Assembly: GCA_050331455.1 (NCBI GenBank)
Contig: JBHJGV010000098.1
Location: forward strand, 1-38,358
Reading direction: 5' to 3'
From: CAYUYV01 sp050331455
Lineage (GTDB): Bacteria > Pseudomonadota > Alphaproteobacteria > JAJFIK01
Length of the DNA stretch: 38,358 nt
The position numbers and the translations under genes were made by a program. Shown in pieces: positions 15,636 through 22,968 of this stretch; the first letter of the stretch is position 1, and every line of letters starts with the position of its first letter. The notes under the pieces are model-generated. The model was not told where the DNA came from. It made no database searches and saw only the letters and a list, made by a program, of their open reading frames with translations.

Positions 15636-16457
15636 ATGGCGCATACGGATCAGGCCTCCACACCGGTCGATCGGGCCGAGGGCAAGACGGCCATCGTCAC
15701 GGGCTCGGCCGCCGGCATCGGTGCCGCGACGGCGGAACGGCTCGCCGCCCGCGGCGTGCGGGTGGTCGTCAACTATTCCAAGAGTGCGGGCGATGCGGAG
15801 GCCGTGGCCGACCGCTGCCGGGCGCTGGGGAGCGAGGCCTTGATCGTGCAGGCGGACGTCACCGACGATGCCGCCTGCCGGCGCATGGCGGCGGCGGCGC
15901 TGGAGGCCTGGGGCCGCATCGACATTCTCGTGAACAATGCGGGCGGCACCCGTTTTGTCGACCATGCGGATCTCGACGGCCTCAGCGCGGACGACTTCCA
16001 ATGGATCAACACCATCAATGTGGTCGCGCCCTTCCAGATGATCCGGGCGGTCGCCCCGGCCATGAAGGCGCAAGGGCGCGGCGCCGTGGTCAATGTCTCG
16101 TCCATTGCCGGCGTGACCGGCATCGGGTCGTCCGTGGCTTACGCGGCGTCCAAGGGCGCTCTCAACACCATGACCCTGTCCCTCGCCCGCGCCCTCGCCC
16201 CCGAAATCCGCATCAATGCGGTCTGCCCCGGCTTTGTCGGCACGCGCTGGTTCAAGAACCGCATGGATGACGAGGGCTACCAGACCATGGTGGACCGGGT
16301 GATCGCCCGCACGCCGCTGCGCCAGGCCGGCACGCCGGACAGCGTGGCCGATGCCATCCTGTTTTTCGCCCTGGAAGGGGCCGACTGGATTACCGGCGAG
16401 ACCCTGCTCACCGATGCGGGTACACATCTGAACATGGCTCCCCTCGTCGCCCGGTAA
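15636..16457 (+). CDS. SDR family oxidoreductase
   Basis: A classical short-chain dehydrogenase of 273 residues. TGSAAGIG near residue 22 binds the dinucleotide, NNAG near residue 98 stabilises the sheet, and the catalytic Ser (VNVSSIAG) and YAASK pair follow near residues 155 and 169. An Asn (VVNYSK) after the second strand does not decide between NAD and NADP. The C-terminus (ITGETLLTDAG) matches FabG-like members. The GGGAGGGAACC-ATG ribosome site is strong. Substrate unknown; neighbours do not indicate a pathway. Confidence 0.85.
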   Translation: MAHTDQASTPVDRAEGKTAIVTGSAAGIGAATAERLAARGVRVVVNYSKSAGDAEAVADRCRALGSEALIVQADVTDDAACRRMAAAALEAWGRIDILVNNAGGTRFVDHADLDGLSADDFQWINTINVVAPFQMIRAVAPAMKAQGRGAVVNVSSIAGVTGIGSSVAYAASKGALNTMTLSLARALAPEIRINAVCPGFVGTRWFKNRMDDEGYQTMVDRVIARTPLRQAGTPDSVADAILFFALEGADWITGETLLTDAGTHLNMAPLVAR

Positions 16458-16545
16458 TGTGGTTCCCGGCGCCTGCCCGTTTTCCGACTGCTGTTTTATC
16501 GCATTCATGGGTACCGAAAGGCGACAGGCCGCCAGGAACCGGCGT

Positions 16546-16568
16546 GCGGACCAGCCAAGAGGGTCCGC
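16546..16568 (+). terminator. Hairpin after SDR gene
   Basis: GCGGACC (16546-16552) and GGTCCGC (16562-16568) form a perfect 7-bp stem with a 9-base loop, 88 bases after the SDR stop. A four-T run (16579-16582) follows ten bases later, too far for a textbook terminator. It is one of two structures in the 328 bp gap 16458-16785; the other is the tandem repeat at 16653-16716. No gene is seen in the gap. Confidence 0.35.
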
Positions 16569-16652
16569 CCTGCGCGGATTTTCGGTAACCTCCCTGTCAT
16601 GAACGGGGTTTAGCGGCGGCCCATCGAGGCTTGCTGCGCCGGAGACGGGGCC

Positions 16653-16716
16653 CCACGGCCTCACCACACACGGGCTGACACACACGGCCTGACACACATG
16701 GCCTAACCACACATGG
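16653..16716. repeat. Imperfect 14-bp tandem repeat upstream of NYN gene
   Basis: About four and a half units of CACACGGCCTGACA lie head to tail: CCACGGCCTCACCA, CACACGGGCTGACA, CACACGGCCTGACA, CACATGGCCTAACCA, then CACATGG. Units are not whole codons, so this is not a coding repeat. It is 70 bases before the NYN start and may vary in copy number between strains. Confidence 0.65.
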
Positions 16717-16785
16717 AGCCGATGGCACTGGCGCGGCCGGCAAAGGCGTGCAGCCGGCGGGTCCGGTCAGGATCAAGGAGCCGCG

Positions 16786-17610
16786 ATGCACGGCGCTTTG
16801 GACTCCCTTTGGATGCACCGCGCCGAGCGGCGGCCCTTGGCGGCCGTTTTCTTTGACGGGCGGAACATTCGCCATGCCGCGACCCGCAGTTTCGGCAATC
16901 CCAACCATGCCCATTTCCACCCCGGACAGCTTGCCGAGCGCCTGTGCGACCGCATGGGCTGGTCGCTCCATGCCACGCATTTTTATATCGGCGTGCCGCC
17001 GGAAGGGCGCATGATCGGCCGGGAGACCGCACGGGACTGGTTGTTGCGCACCCGTCGCTGGGCGCGCGGCGGCGTGACCACGTGCACCCGGCCGCTCACG
17101 GGCACCAATCGGGAGCGGGGCATCGACCTGCGCATGGGCTTTGACATTCTGCGCGTGTTCGAATCCGCGCCCATCGACGTGGTGGTCATCGCGAGCGGGG
17201 ATCAGGATTTCCAGGAAGCCGTTGCGGAATTGAAGGATCGTGCGCAGTGTTTGGCACGCACCCTGACGATTGCCACGGCCTTTCCTGTTGGGCCCCGGGG
17301 CCCCTGCCGGGGGGTGGACACGGCGGACGTGTCGGTGCCCCTGACGAGCCTCGACTTCGCGGCCTGCCGGGACCTTCTCGACCACCGGCTTTATGCGCTT
17401 GCCCGCGCCGAAGGAGACACAGCCCCGGCCCAGGACGGCGGCGGGCGGATGGATCCCTTCGCCCTGCCGCCCATTCCCACCTCACTCCATCGTCCTCAGA
17501 CTGGGGGTCCTCAGACTGGGGGTCCTCAGACTGGGGGTCCTCAAACCGGGGGCCCCCAGACCGGAGCGGTCAGAACCACGGCGCGGCCGGCTCAGCGGGC
17601 CGGTGCCTGA
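16786..17610 (+). CDS. NYN-domain (PIN-like) putative RNase with PQTGG repeat tail
   Basis: The first 200 or so residues of this 274-residue protein form a NYN domain. VFFDGRNI (Asp24), RGIDLRMGFDI (Asp114) and IASGDQDF (Asp139, Asp141) supply the acidic metal-binding cluster of PIN-like nucleases. RNA cleavage in the cytoplasm is inferred from the family (LabA/DUF88 type). Residues 237-260 are five PQTGG-type repeats coded by a 15-bp tandem repeat, followed by a basic end (RTTARPAQRAGA). The tail is probably disordered. AAGGAG lies 5 bases before ATG 16786. Its 3' end overlaps the convergent GST gene by 19 bases, exactly in the repeat-extended tail, suggesting the tail grew into its neighbour. 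Confidence 0.75.
   Translation: MHGALDSLWMHRAERRPLAAVFFDGRNIRHAATRSFGNPNHAHFHPGQLAERLCDRMGWSLHATHFYIGVPPEGRMIGRETARDWLLRTRRWARGGVTTCTRPLTGTNRERGIDLRMGFDILRVFESAPIDVVVIASGDQDFQEAVAELKDRAQCLARTLTIATAFPVGPRGPCRGVDTADVSVPLTSLDFAACRDLLDHRLYALARAEGDTAPAQDGGGRMDPFALPPIPTSLHRPQTGGPQTGGPQTGGPQTGGPQTGAVRTTARPAQRAGA
17494..17566 (+). repeat. 15-bp coding tandem repeat (PQTGG) x5
   Basis: Units of CCTCAGACTGGGGGT start at 17494, 17509 and 17524 and are identical. The fourth (17539) and fifth (17554) differ by a few third-position and other changes but keep the PQTGG reading. Identical units indicate recent slippage, and copy number may differ between strains without shifting the frame. Confidence 0.9.
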
Positions 17611-18215
17611 GCCAGCCCGTCGTCGAGCTGTTCGGCCTTCTTATAAGCCTCCCGGGCACTCACTTTCTCGAAATAGGCCTTCAGCGCGGGCTTTTCCGGC
17701 CAGCCACCGAATTTAAAGCCGAAGCCGATCTGGGCCCCGGCATAGACATCGGCCGCCGTGAACCGGTCGCCGGCGATATAGGCATCCGTGCTCACCGCTT
17801 TTTCGAGCGTGTCGATCACGGCGTCGAAACTGCCATAGCCGGCCATGGCGCCCTTACCCTCCGGCAACTCAAAGCCCATGGATTTGTTCACCCAGGCGGC
17901 TTCAAGCGGTCCTGCAACAAAAAACAGCCAGCGATAATAGGCTGCCCGGTCCGCCGGCGCGGGTGCAAGACCGGCGTCAGGGAACGCGTCGGCGAGATAA
18001 GCGATGATTGCGGCACATTCGGTGACGACCGCAGCGCCATGGGTGAGCGCTGGCACTTTGCCCATGGGATTGATGGCGAGATACTCGGCCGATTTCATGG
18101 ATGGTCCGTAATCGATGACTTTGGTCTCGTAGGGCGCGCCGACTTCCTCCAGCATCCAGCGGACCATCCGGCCCCGCGAATTGGGATTGGTGTAAAAAAC
18201 CAAGTCCTTGGCCAT
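17592..18215 (-). CDS. Glutathione S-transferase family protein
   Basis: The 207-residue product begins MAKDLVFYTNPNSRGRM. The thioredoxin-fold N-terminal domain includes NPNSRGR (likely the catalytic Ser and start of helix 1), NPMGKVPAL with the cis-proline, and the TECAAI glutathione-site segment (a variant of the usual ES). The all-helical C-terminal domain has AGDRFTAADVY, the conserved N-capping motif. ATG 18215 is preferred over an upstream in-frame start (18332) because homology and an AGAGAGG ribosome site begin there. The substrate is not known. It overlaps the NYN gene at the 3' ends. Confidence 0.87.
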   Translation of the reverse strand: MAKDLVFYTNPNSRGRMVRWMLEEVGAPYETKVIDYGPSMKSAEYLAINPMGKVPALTHGAAVVTECAAIIAYLADAFPDAGLAPAPADRAAYYRWLFFVAGPLEAAWVNKSMGFELPEGKGAMAGYGSFDAVIDTLEKAVSTDAYIAGDRFTAADVYAGAQIGFGFKFGGWPEKPALKAYFEKVSAREAYKKAEQLDDGLAQAPAR

Positions 18216-18332
18216 GAGAGCCTCTCTTTCGTGTTCGATCCGGTGCGTCACACTGTCCGGGATCCTGAACATAGAGCGAACAAAACCGCCCGCCAAGCGC
18301 TTTTTCCGTGATCGGCCCGGCAGACCGGACAA

Positions 18333-20615
18333 TCATTCGTCGTCCCGGGCAGTCTTCAGCTTGCGCGCGAAAAAATCGAGAATGAGACGGTCCCTATGCA
18401 GACGGTTTTCCCTCGCGCGGAAGCCGTGCTTCTCGCCCGGATAGGTCATCAGCTCGAAGCGCTTGCCGGCTTTCTGAAGGGCATCCATCAGGCGGATCGA
18501 GTTCAGGAACACCACATTGTCATCCGCCATGCCATGGATGAGCAGAAGTTCGCCCTCGCCCTTCAACCCGTCCAGATAGGCAAACACGCTGCTCGCGTCA
18601 TAGGCGCTGCCGTCCCGCTCCGGGTCCGGATCGCCCATATAACGCTCCGTATAGGCGGTATCGTAGAGGCGCCATTCGGTCACCGGTGCGCCGGAAATAC
18701 CGGCCGCAAAGAGGTCCGGCGTTTGGGACAGCATCATGAGGGTCATGTAACCGCCATAGGACCAGCCATAAACGCCGATGCGATCCGGATCCACGAAGGG
18801 CTGGCCGGCGAGCCAGCGCGCCCCGATGGCCTGGTCCTCCACTTCCGGCTGTCCCATGGCGCGGTAGAGCGGATCCTCGAAGGCCTTGCCGCGGTTCCCT
18901 GCGCCGCGATTGTCCAGCTTGAAGACCACATAGCCTTCGTCCACCAGGAGCTGTTCGAACGCACCGCCCCAGCTGCGTGAGACGCGCTGGGCATGAGGAC
19001 CGCCATAGACCAGCACAATGGCCGGACGCCGTTCGCCGGGCTTCAGGTCGGCAGGCGTCAGGAGGCGATAATCCAGCGGCGTTCCGTCCGCAGCCGGAAG
19101 GGTACCGAAGCGGGGCGTCACATGGGATTTCAGATAGGGCCCATAGGGATGGTCTTTGCCCAGCCGGTTCTCATTGAGCCAGATCACGCGCTCGCCCGCG
19201 GGCGTGTAGGCTGCGGCCTGGAGCGGCTGGTTTGGATTGGTGTAAGTGCCGATATAAGCGGAGCAGTCTTCGGCGAAAGTGGCCCCGTGGCGTCCGGGCC
19301 TTGTGGTGATCTGCTCGACCGGCCCGCCGGCGAGCGGCACCTTGAAGAGATGGGTGTCGAGGGCGCTGGTCTGCCAGCCGGTGAAGTAGACAAGGCCATT
19401 GGCCTCATCCACGCAATCGACCTCCAGGATCGGCCATTTCCCTTGTGTCAAGGCACCCAGCGGTGCCCCGTCCGGGCCATAGCGGTAGAGGTGTTGGAAG
19501 CCGTTCCGCTCCGACCCCACCAGGAAGGTTCCATCCTTCAGGGCGCGGAAAGAGTCGTTCAGATTGATCCAGGTCTTCGAGGTTTGCGTGAGGATGATCC
19601 GGCTTTCTCCCGTCTCGGGATCGGCCTTCAGAAGGTCGAGGCGCTTCTGGTCTCGGGACAGCCGGGCGATATAGAGGCTTTTTCCGTCCGCCGCCCAGTG
19701 GACATTCGCAAGATAGATGTCCGCGTCCTCACCCAGGTCGATCCAGCGCGGCTCGCCGCCCGCCGACGGAACGACACCCAAGCGGATGGTCACATTGTCT
19801 GTCCCCGCGAAGGGATAGCGCTGGCGGATGGTTTTTGCACCGGCGGCGCCGAAATCGAGCCGCTCGGCAATTGCCACCGGGCTTTCGTCGATCTGGGTGA
19901 ACGCCACGAGACGATCGTCCGGTGACCACCAATAACCCGTATCCCGGTCCAATTCCTCTTGCGCCACAAATTCGGCGACGGCGTTGCGCACCGTTCCGTT
20001 CGCATCGGTGGTGAGCTGGGTTTCCCAGCCAGAAGCCAGCTCGTAGACGAAGAGTTCGTTGTCCCGGACATAGGACACGAATCCGCCCTGGGGCGAGACC
20101 TTGGGGTCCGTCTCGAACCCGTCGGAGGTCGTCAGACGACGGGCCGTCTTGGCTTTGAGGTCGTACAGGAACACATCTCCGCCGAGGGGGAACAGCAGCG
20201 CCTTGCCGGCCTTGTCCCAGTTATAGGCGACGATGCCACTTTCATAGATGCGCTGGCGCTCCCGGCGGTTCTTTTCCTCCTCCGAGAGATCCACGGGCTC
20301 GCCCAACAGATCCGTGGAGGAGACCAGAACCGCGCTTTTTCCGGTCGCCAGATCGTAGGACCACAGATCGAGCTGCCGGGCATCGTCCTCACGCCCACGC
20401 AAAATCGTCACCCGGGATCCATCGGGGGAAATCTTCGGGGCCCGCAGACGGGGCCCTGTCAGGGCCGGGTCGGCGTGGATCCGCTCGACCGTCAGATGCG
20501 GCCCGGCATGGCCGTCGGCATGGGCATGGATCGGGGCGGACCACAGCAGGGCGGCGGTCGATGCCGTCACAAGCACGCGCAAGGCGGCGCGCCGGGCAAC
20601 GTGTGTCTTGATCAT
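18333..20615 (-). CDS. Exported S9 family peptidase, dipeptidyl peptidase IV-like
   Basis: This 760-residue protein has a signal peptide (MIKTHVARRAALRV, cleavage near HAHA-DGH). A beta-propeller covers residues about 40-500 and contains EFVAQEELDR, the paired glutamates that hold the substrate amino end in DPP IV enzymes. The alpha/beta hydrolase domain carries the catalytic triad: Ser619 in GWSYGGYM, Asp698 in HGMADDNV and His730 in EKHGF. It should release dipeptides, often X-Pro, in the periplasm or outside the cell. It starts 30 bases after the PQQ-dehydrogenase stop on the same strand, with AAGAGGGG before ATG 20615, so the two are likely an operon. The pairing with a dehydrogenase is odd. 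Confidence 0.9.
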   Translation of the reverse strand: MIKTHVARRAALRVLVTASTAALLWSAPIHAHADGHAGPHLTVERIHADPALTGPRLRAPKISPDGSRVTILRGREDDARQLDLWSYDLATGKSAVLVSSTDLLGEPVDLSEEEKNRRERQRIYESGIVAYNWDKAGKALLFPLGGDVFLYDLKAKTARRLTTSDGFETDPKVSPQGGFVSYVRDNELFVYELASGWETQLTTDANGTVRNAVAEFVAQEELDRDTGYWWSPDDRLVAFTQIDESPVAIAERLDFGAAGAKTIRQRYPFAGTDNVTIRLGVVPSAGGEPRWIDLGEDADIYLANVHWAADGKSLYIARLSRDQKRLDLLKADPETGESRIILTQTSKTWINLNDSFRALKDGTFLVGSERNGFQHLYRYGPDGAPLGALTQGKWPILEVDCVDEANGLVYFTGWQTSALDTHLFKVPLAGGPVEQITTRPGRHGATFAEDCSAYIGTYTNPNQPLQAAAYTPAGERVIWLNENRLGKDHPYGPYLKSHVTPRFGTLPAADGTPLDYRLLTPADLKPGERRPAIVLVYGGPHAQRVSRSWGGAFEQLLVDEGYVVFKLDNRGAGNRGKAFEDPLYRAMGQPEVEDQAIGARWLAGQPFVDPDRIGVYGWSYGGYMTLMMLSQTPDLFAAGISGAPVTEWRLYDTAYTERYMGDPDPERDGSAYDASSVFAYLDGLKGEGELLLIHGMADDNVVFLNSIRLMDALQKAGKRFELMTYPGEKHGFRARENRLHRDRLILDFFARKLKTARDDE

Positions 20616-20645
20616 GGGGGTCCCCTCTTCGTCGGATGGTGCGTC

Positions 20646-22679
20646 TCAGGGCGTATCGGGCAACGCGAAGGCGACAAGCTGGTCGCCCAGGGTCGTGTCG
20701 GCCCGGCTGTGGCCACCGGCATAGATGACGACAAATTGGCGGCCCTGCCAGACATAAGTCATGGGCGTGGCCTGGCCACCGGCCGGAAGCCGGCCCTTCC
20801 AAAGGGCTTTGCCGGTGCGCACATCGAAAGCGCGCAGATAGTCGTCCATGGCGGCGCCGATAAAGACAAGCCCGCCGGCCGTGATGATCGGGCCGCCGAA
20901 ATTCGGGGTGCCCACTTCCGCCTTGAGCAGTCCGCCGGTCAGGTCCTCGGCCGTGCCCAGCGTCCGGCGCCACACGATCCGCCCCTCGGCGATATCGACA
21001 CCGGCCAGAACGCCCCAGGGCGGCGCCGTGCACGGCAATCCGAGGGGCGAGAACAACAGCTCCCGCTTCATGGCAAAGGGTGCCCCGGCCTGGGGGCTGA
21101 CCTCCTGATCGTGGTGCAGCGCCCGCGCCGCCTCAAAGCCCTCCGAGGGAATGAGCTGGATTTGATGCACCGCATTGCTCAGATTCACGACCAGCAGATT
21201 GTGCGCCGGGTCGAACGCCGCCCCGCCCCAATTGGCGCCGCCGCCGGAAAACGGCTTCATCAGGGTGCCGCGGAGCGAGGGCGGTGTGAACAGGCCCTCA
21301 TTGTCCGCATGGCTGATCCTCCGGCGGCAGATCAGTTTGTCGATCAGCGTGACGCCCCAGGCATCGCGCGGCGCAACGGCGGTGTCCACCAGCGGCGGCG
21401 GCACGACCGGCATGGGCTGGGTCGGCGACAGGACCTCGCCGGGCGCCCGGGCCTGGGGAACGGGCCGTTCCTCGACGGGCAGAACGGGCGCGCCCGTCTC
21501 CCGATCCAGGACAAACACGAAACCGGTTTTGGCAACCTGGACCACCACATCCCGGGGCGCCCCGTCCCGCATGATGGTGTAGAGGCCGGGCTGGGCCGGG
21601 AGGTCATAGTCCCACACGTCGTGGTGCACGGTCTGGAAGGCCCAGCGCACGGCGCCGGTGTCCGCTTCCAGCGCGACCACGGAATTGGCGTGGCGATTGT
21701 CGCCGGGACGCAGACCGCCATAGAAATCCGGGCTCGGGCTTGAGGTCGGGACGAAGATCAGGCCCCGCTCCAGGTCCGCCGCCATGGGGGCCCAGGCATT
21801 GGCGTGGCCTTCGGCCGGCGGCTGGGCACCCTCCCAGCCCTGGGCGGCGGCCCGTTCCGGGCTCCGCGGGATGGGGTCGAAGGTCCATTTGAGGGCCCCG
21901 GTCCGCGCGTCATAGGCCCGGACCACCCCGCGGGGCGCCTCCACCCGTGCATTGTCGCTGATGGACGAGCCGATCACGACCGTGTCGCCCACCACAACCG
22001 CTGGTGAGGTGATCAGGAACTCCCCCGGCCACCACAGATCCATGCCGGGATCGACGGTTACCGTTCCGCCCTCGCCAAACTCCGGGGCCGGACGGCCTGC
22101 GGGCAAATCGATGGCGATGAGGCGGCCGTCATTGGTGCCCATGAAGACGCGGCGCGTCGTCCCCCGGGCCGGCCAGCCGGCCACGCCGCGGCAGACGAAC
22201 TGGTTTGCCGGCCTTTGAGCCAGATCGATGGCTGGATCGAAGCGCCATTTCTGTGCACCGGTGCCCGGGTCGACGGCGATGATTTCGTTATAGGGCGTGC
22301 AGAAGATCAGCGAGTCCCCGATCAGCAGCGGCGTGCCCTCGGCCGCCGAGCGCCTGATCGCGGTGCCGGGCCGACGGGTCATGTCCCCCGTCGAGTAGGT
22401 CCAGGCGATCCGAAGGTCCTGAACCGTGTCCGCCGTGATCTGAGCGAGGGAGGAATAGCGCAGTCCCCCCGCGTCGCCCCCGTAATGGGCCCATCCCGTC
22501 CGCTCCGGCCCCGTCTGGCCCGAAGGACGCGCCACGCCGTCAATGTCCAGGCGATGCGCGCCGCCAAGGCTCCAGATCCCATCACCGCCCAGCACGATGA
22601 CGGCAAGCGCCCCACCCAGGACGAACGCCAATAGACTTAAAGGACGGGATCGAAACGGCTTCGCAGCGGGTTGAGCCAT
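20646..22679 (-). CDS. PQQ-dependent dehydrogenase, glucose dehydrogenase-like propeller
   Basis: The 677-residue product has one N-terminal hydrophobic segment (residues about 14-33), a signal anchor or signal peptide, then an eight-bladed quinoprotein propeller. WAHYGGDAGGLRYSSL, VHHDVWDYDLPAQPGL, GGANWGGAAFDP and PCTAPPWGVLAGVDI are hallmarks of the membrane glucose/quinate dehydrogenase group, but the usual five-helix membrane domain is missing. No haem-binding CxxCH is present, so electrons must go to a separate carrier or to quinone. It works in the periplasm on an alcohol or sugar that cannot be named from sequence. It heads an apparent operon with the S9 peptidase and is divergent from the M1 peptidase. 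No pqq biosynthesis gene is in the window. Confidence 0.85.
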   Translation of the reverse strand: MAQPAAKPFRSRPLSLLAFVLGGALAVIVLGGDGIWSLGGAHRLDIDGVARPSGQTGPERTGWAHYGGDAGGLRYSSLAQITADTVQDLRIAWTYSTGDMTRRPGTAIRRSAAEGTPLLIGDSLIFCTPYNEIIAVDPGTGAQKWRFDPAIDLAQRPANQFVCRGVAGWPARGTTRRVFMGTNDGRLIAIDLPAGRPAPEFGEGGTVTVDPGMDLWWPGEFLITSPAVVVGDTVVIGSSISDNARVEAPRGVVRAYDARTGALKWTFDPIPRSPERAAAQGWEGAQPPAEGHANAWAPMAADLERGLIFVPTSSPSPDFYGGLRPGDNRHANSVVALEADTGAVRWAFQTVHHDVWDYDLPAQPGLYTIMRDGAPRDVVVQVAKTGFVFVLDRETGAPVLPVEERPVPQARAPGEVLSPTQPMPVVPPPLVDTAVAPRDAWGVTLIDKLICRRRISHADNEGLFTPPSLRGTLMKPFSGGGANWGGAAFDPAHNLLVVNLSNAVHQIQLIPSEGFEAARALHHDQEVSPQAGAPFAMKRELLFSPLGLPCTAPPWGVLAGVDIAEGRIVWRRTLGTAEDLTGGLLKAEVGTPNFGGPIITAGGLVFIGAAMDDYLRAFDVRTGKALWKGRLPAGGQATPMTYVWQGRQFVVIYAGGHSRADTTLGDQLVAFALPDTP

Positions 22680-22857
22680 GGTGAAATCCTTTGTTCAGGT
22701 CCAACGCGCAGGACGGTAAACGCTGGGGGGTTCCGGTCCAATTCCCTTGCCGGAATAGAGAAAGACTCTTTCAACCGGGAGACTTGGCAACCGCCCACAG
22801 TTTTCTCACACTTTAATGCAATTCCATTGATCTGTTTCAGACGGGTCAGGGCTGGCC

Positions 22858-22882
22858 GGTGACTCGAACCCACGCGGTCACC
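22858..22882. repeat. Inverted repeat GGTGAC-N13-GTCACC
   Basis: GGTGAC (22858-22863) and GTCACC (22877-22882) form a perfect 6-bp inverted repeat with a 13-base spacer, in the 289 bp between the divergent PQQ-dehydrogenase and M1 peptidase genes. The spacer resembles a tRNA T-loop on the minus strand by chance, but no tRNA fits. An operator shared by the two genes is possible. I saw no convincing promoter in the rest of this gap. Confidence 0.3.
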
Positions 22883-22968
22883 CGCTCCGCGCAGCGTCAA
22901 CACGGCCCGCGCGATCAGACGGTTTGGTCGCGACGGGACGAATGAGATCAGAAAGGAAAGGATCCGCC

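Noticed and set aside
16653..16716. Possible CRISPR array
   Set aside because: The repeats are adjacent 14-15 bp units without spacers, and no cas gene is nearby.
19959..21743. Long plus-strand frame opposite the S9 peptidase and PQQ dehydrogenase
   Set aside because: It crosses two well-supported minus-strand genes and has low-complexity composition without motifs.
22858..22882. tRNA T-arm-like sequence on the minus strand (GGGTTCGAGTC)
   Set aside because: The flanking bases do not form a T-stem, and no anticodon arm, D-arm or acceptor stem fits around it.
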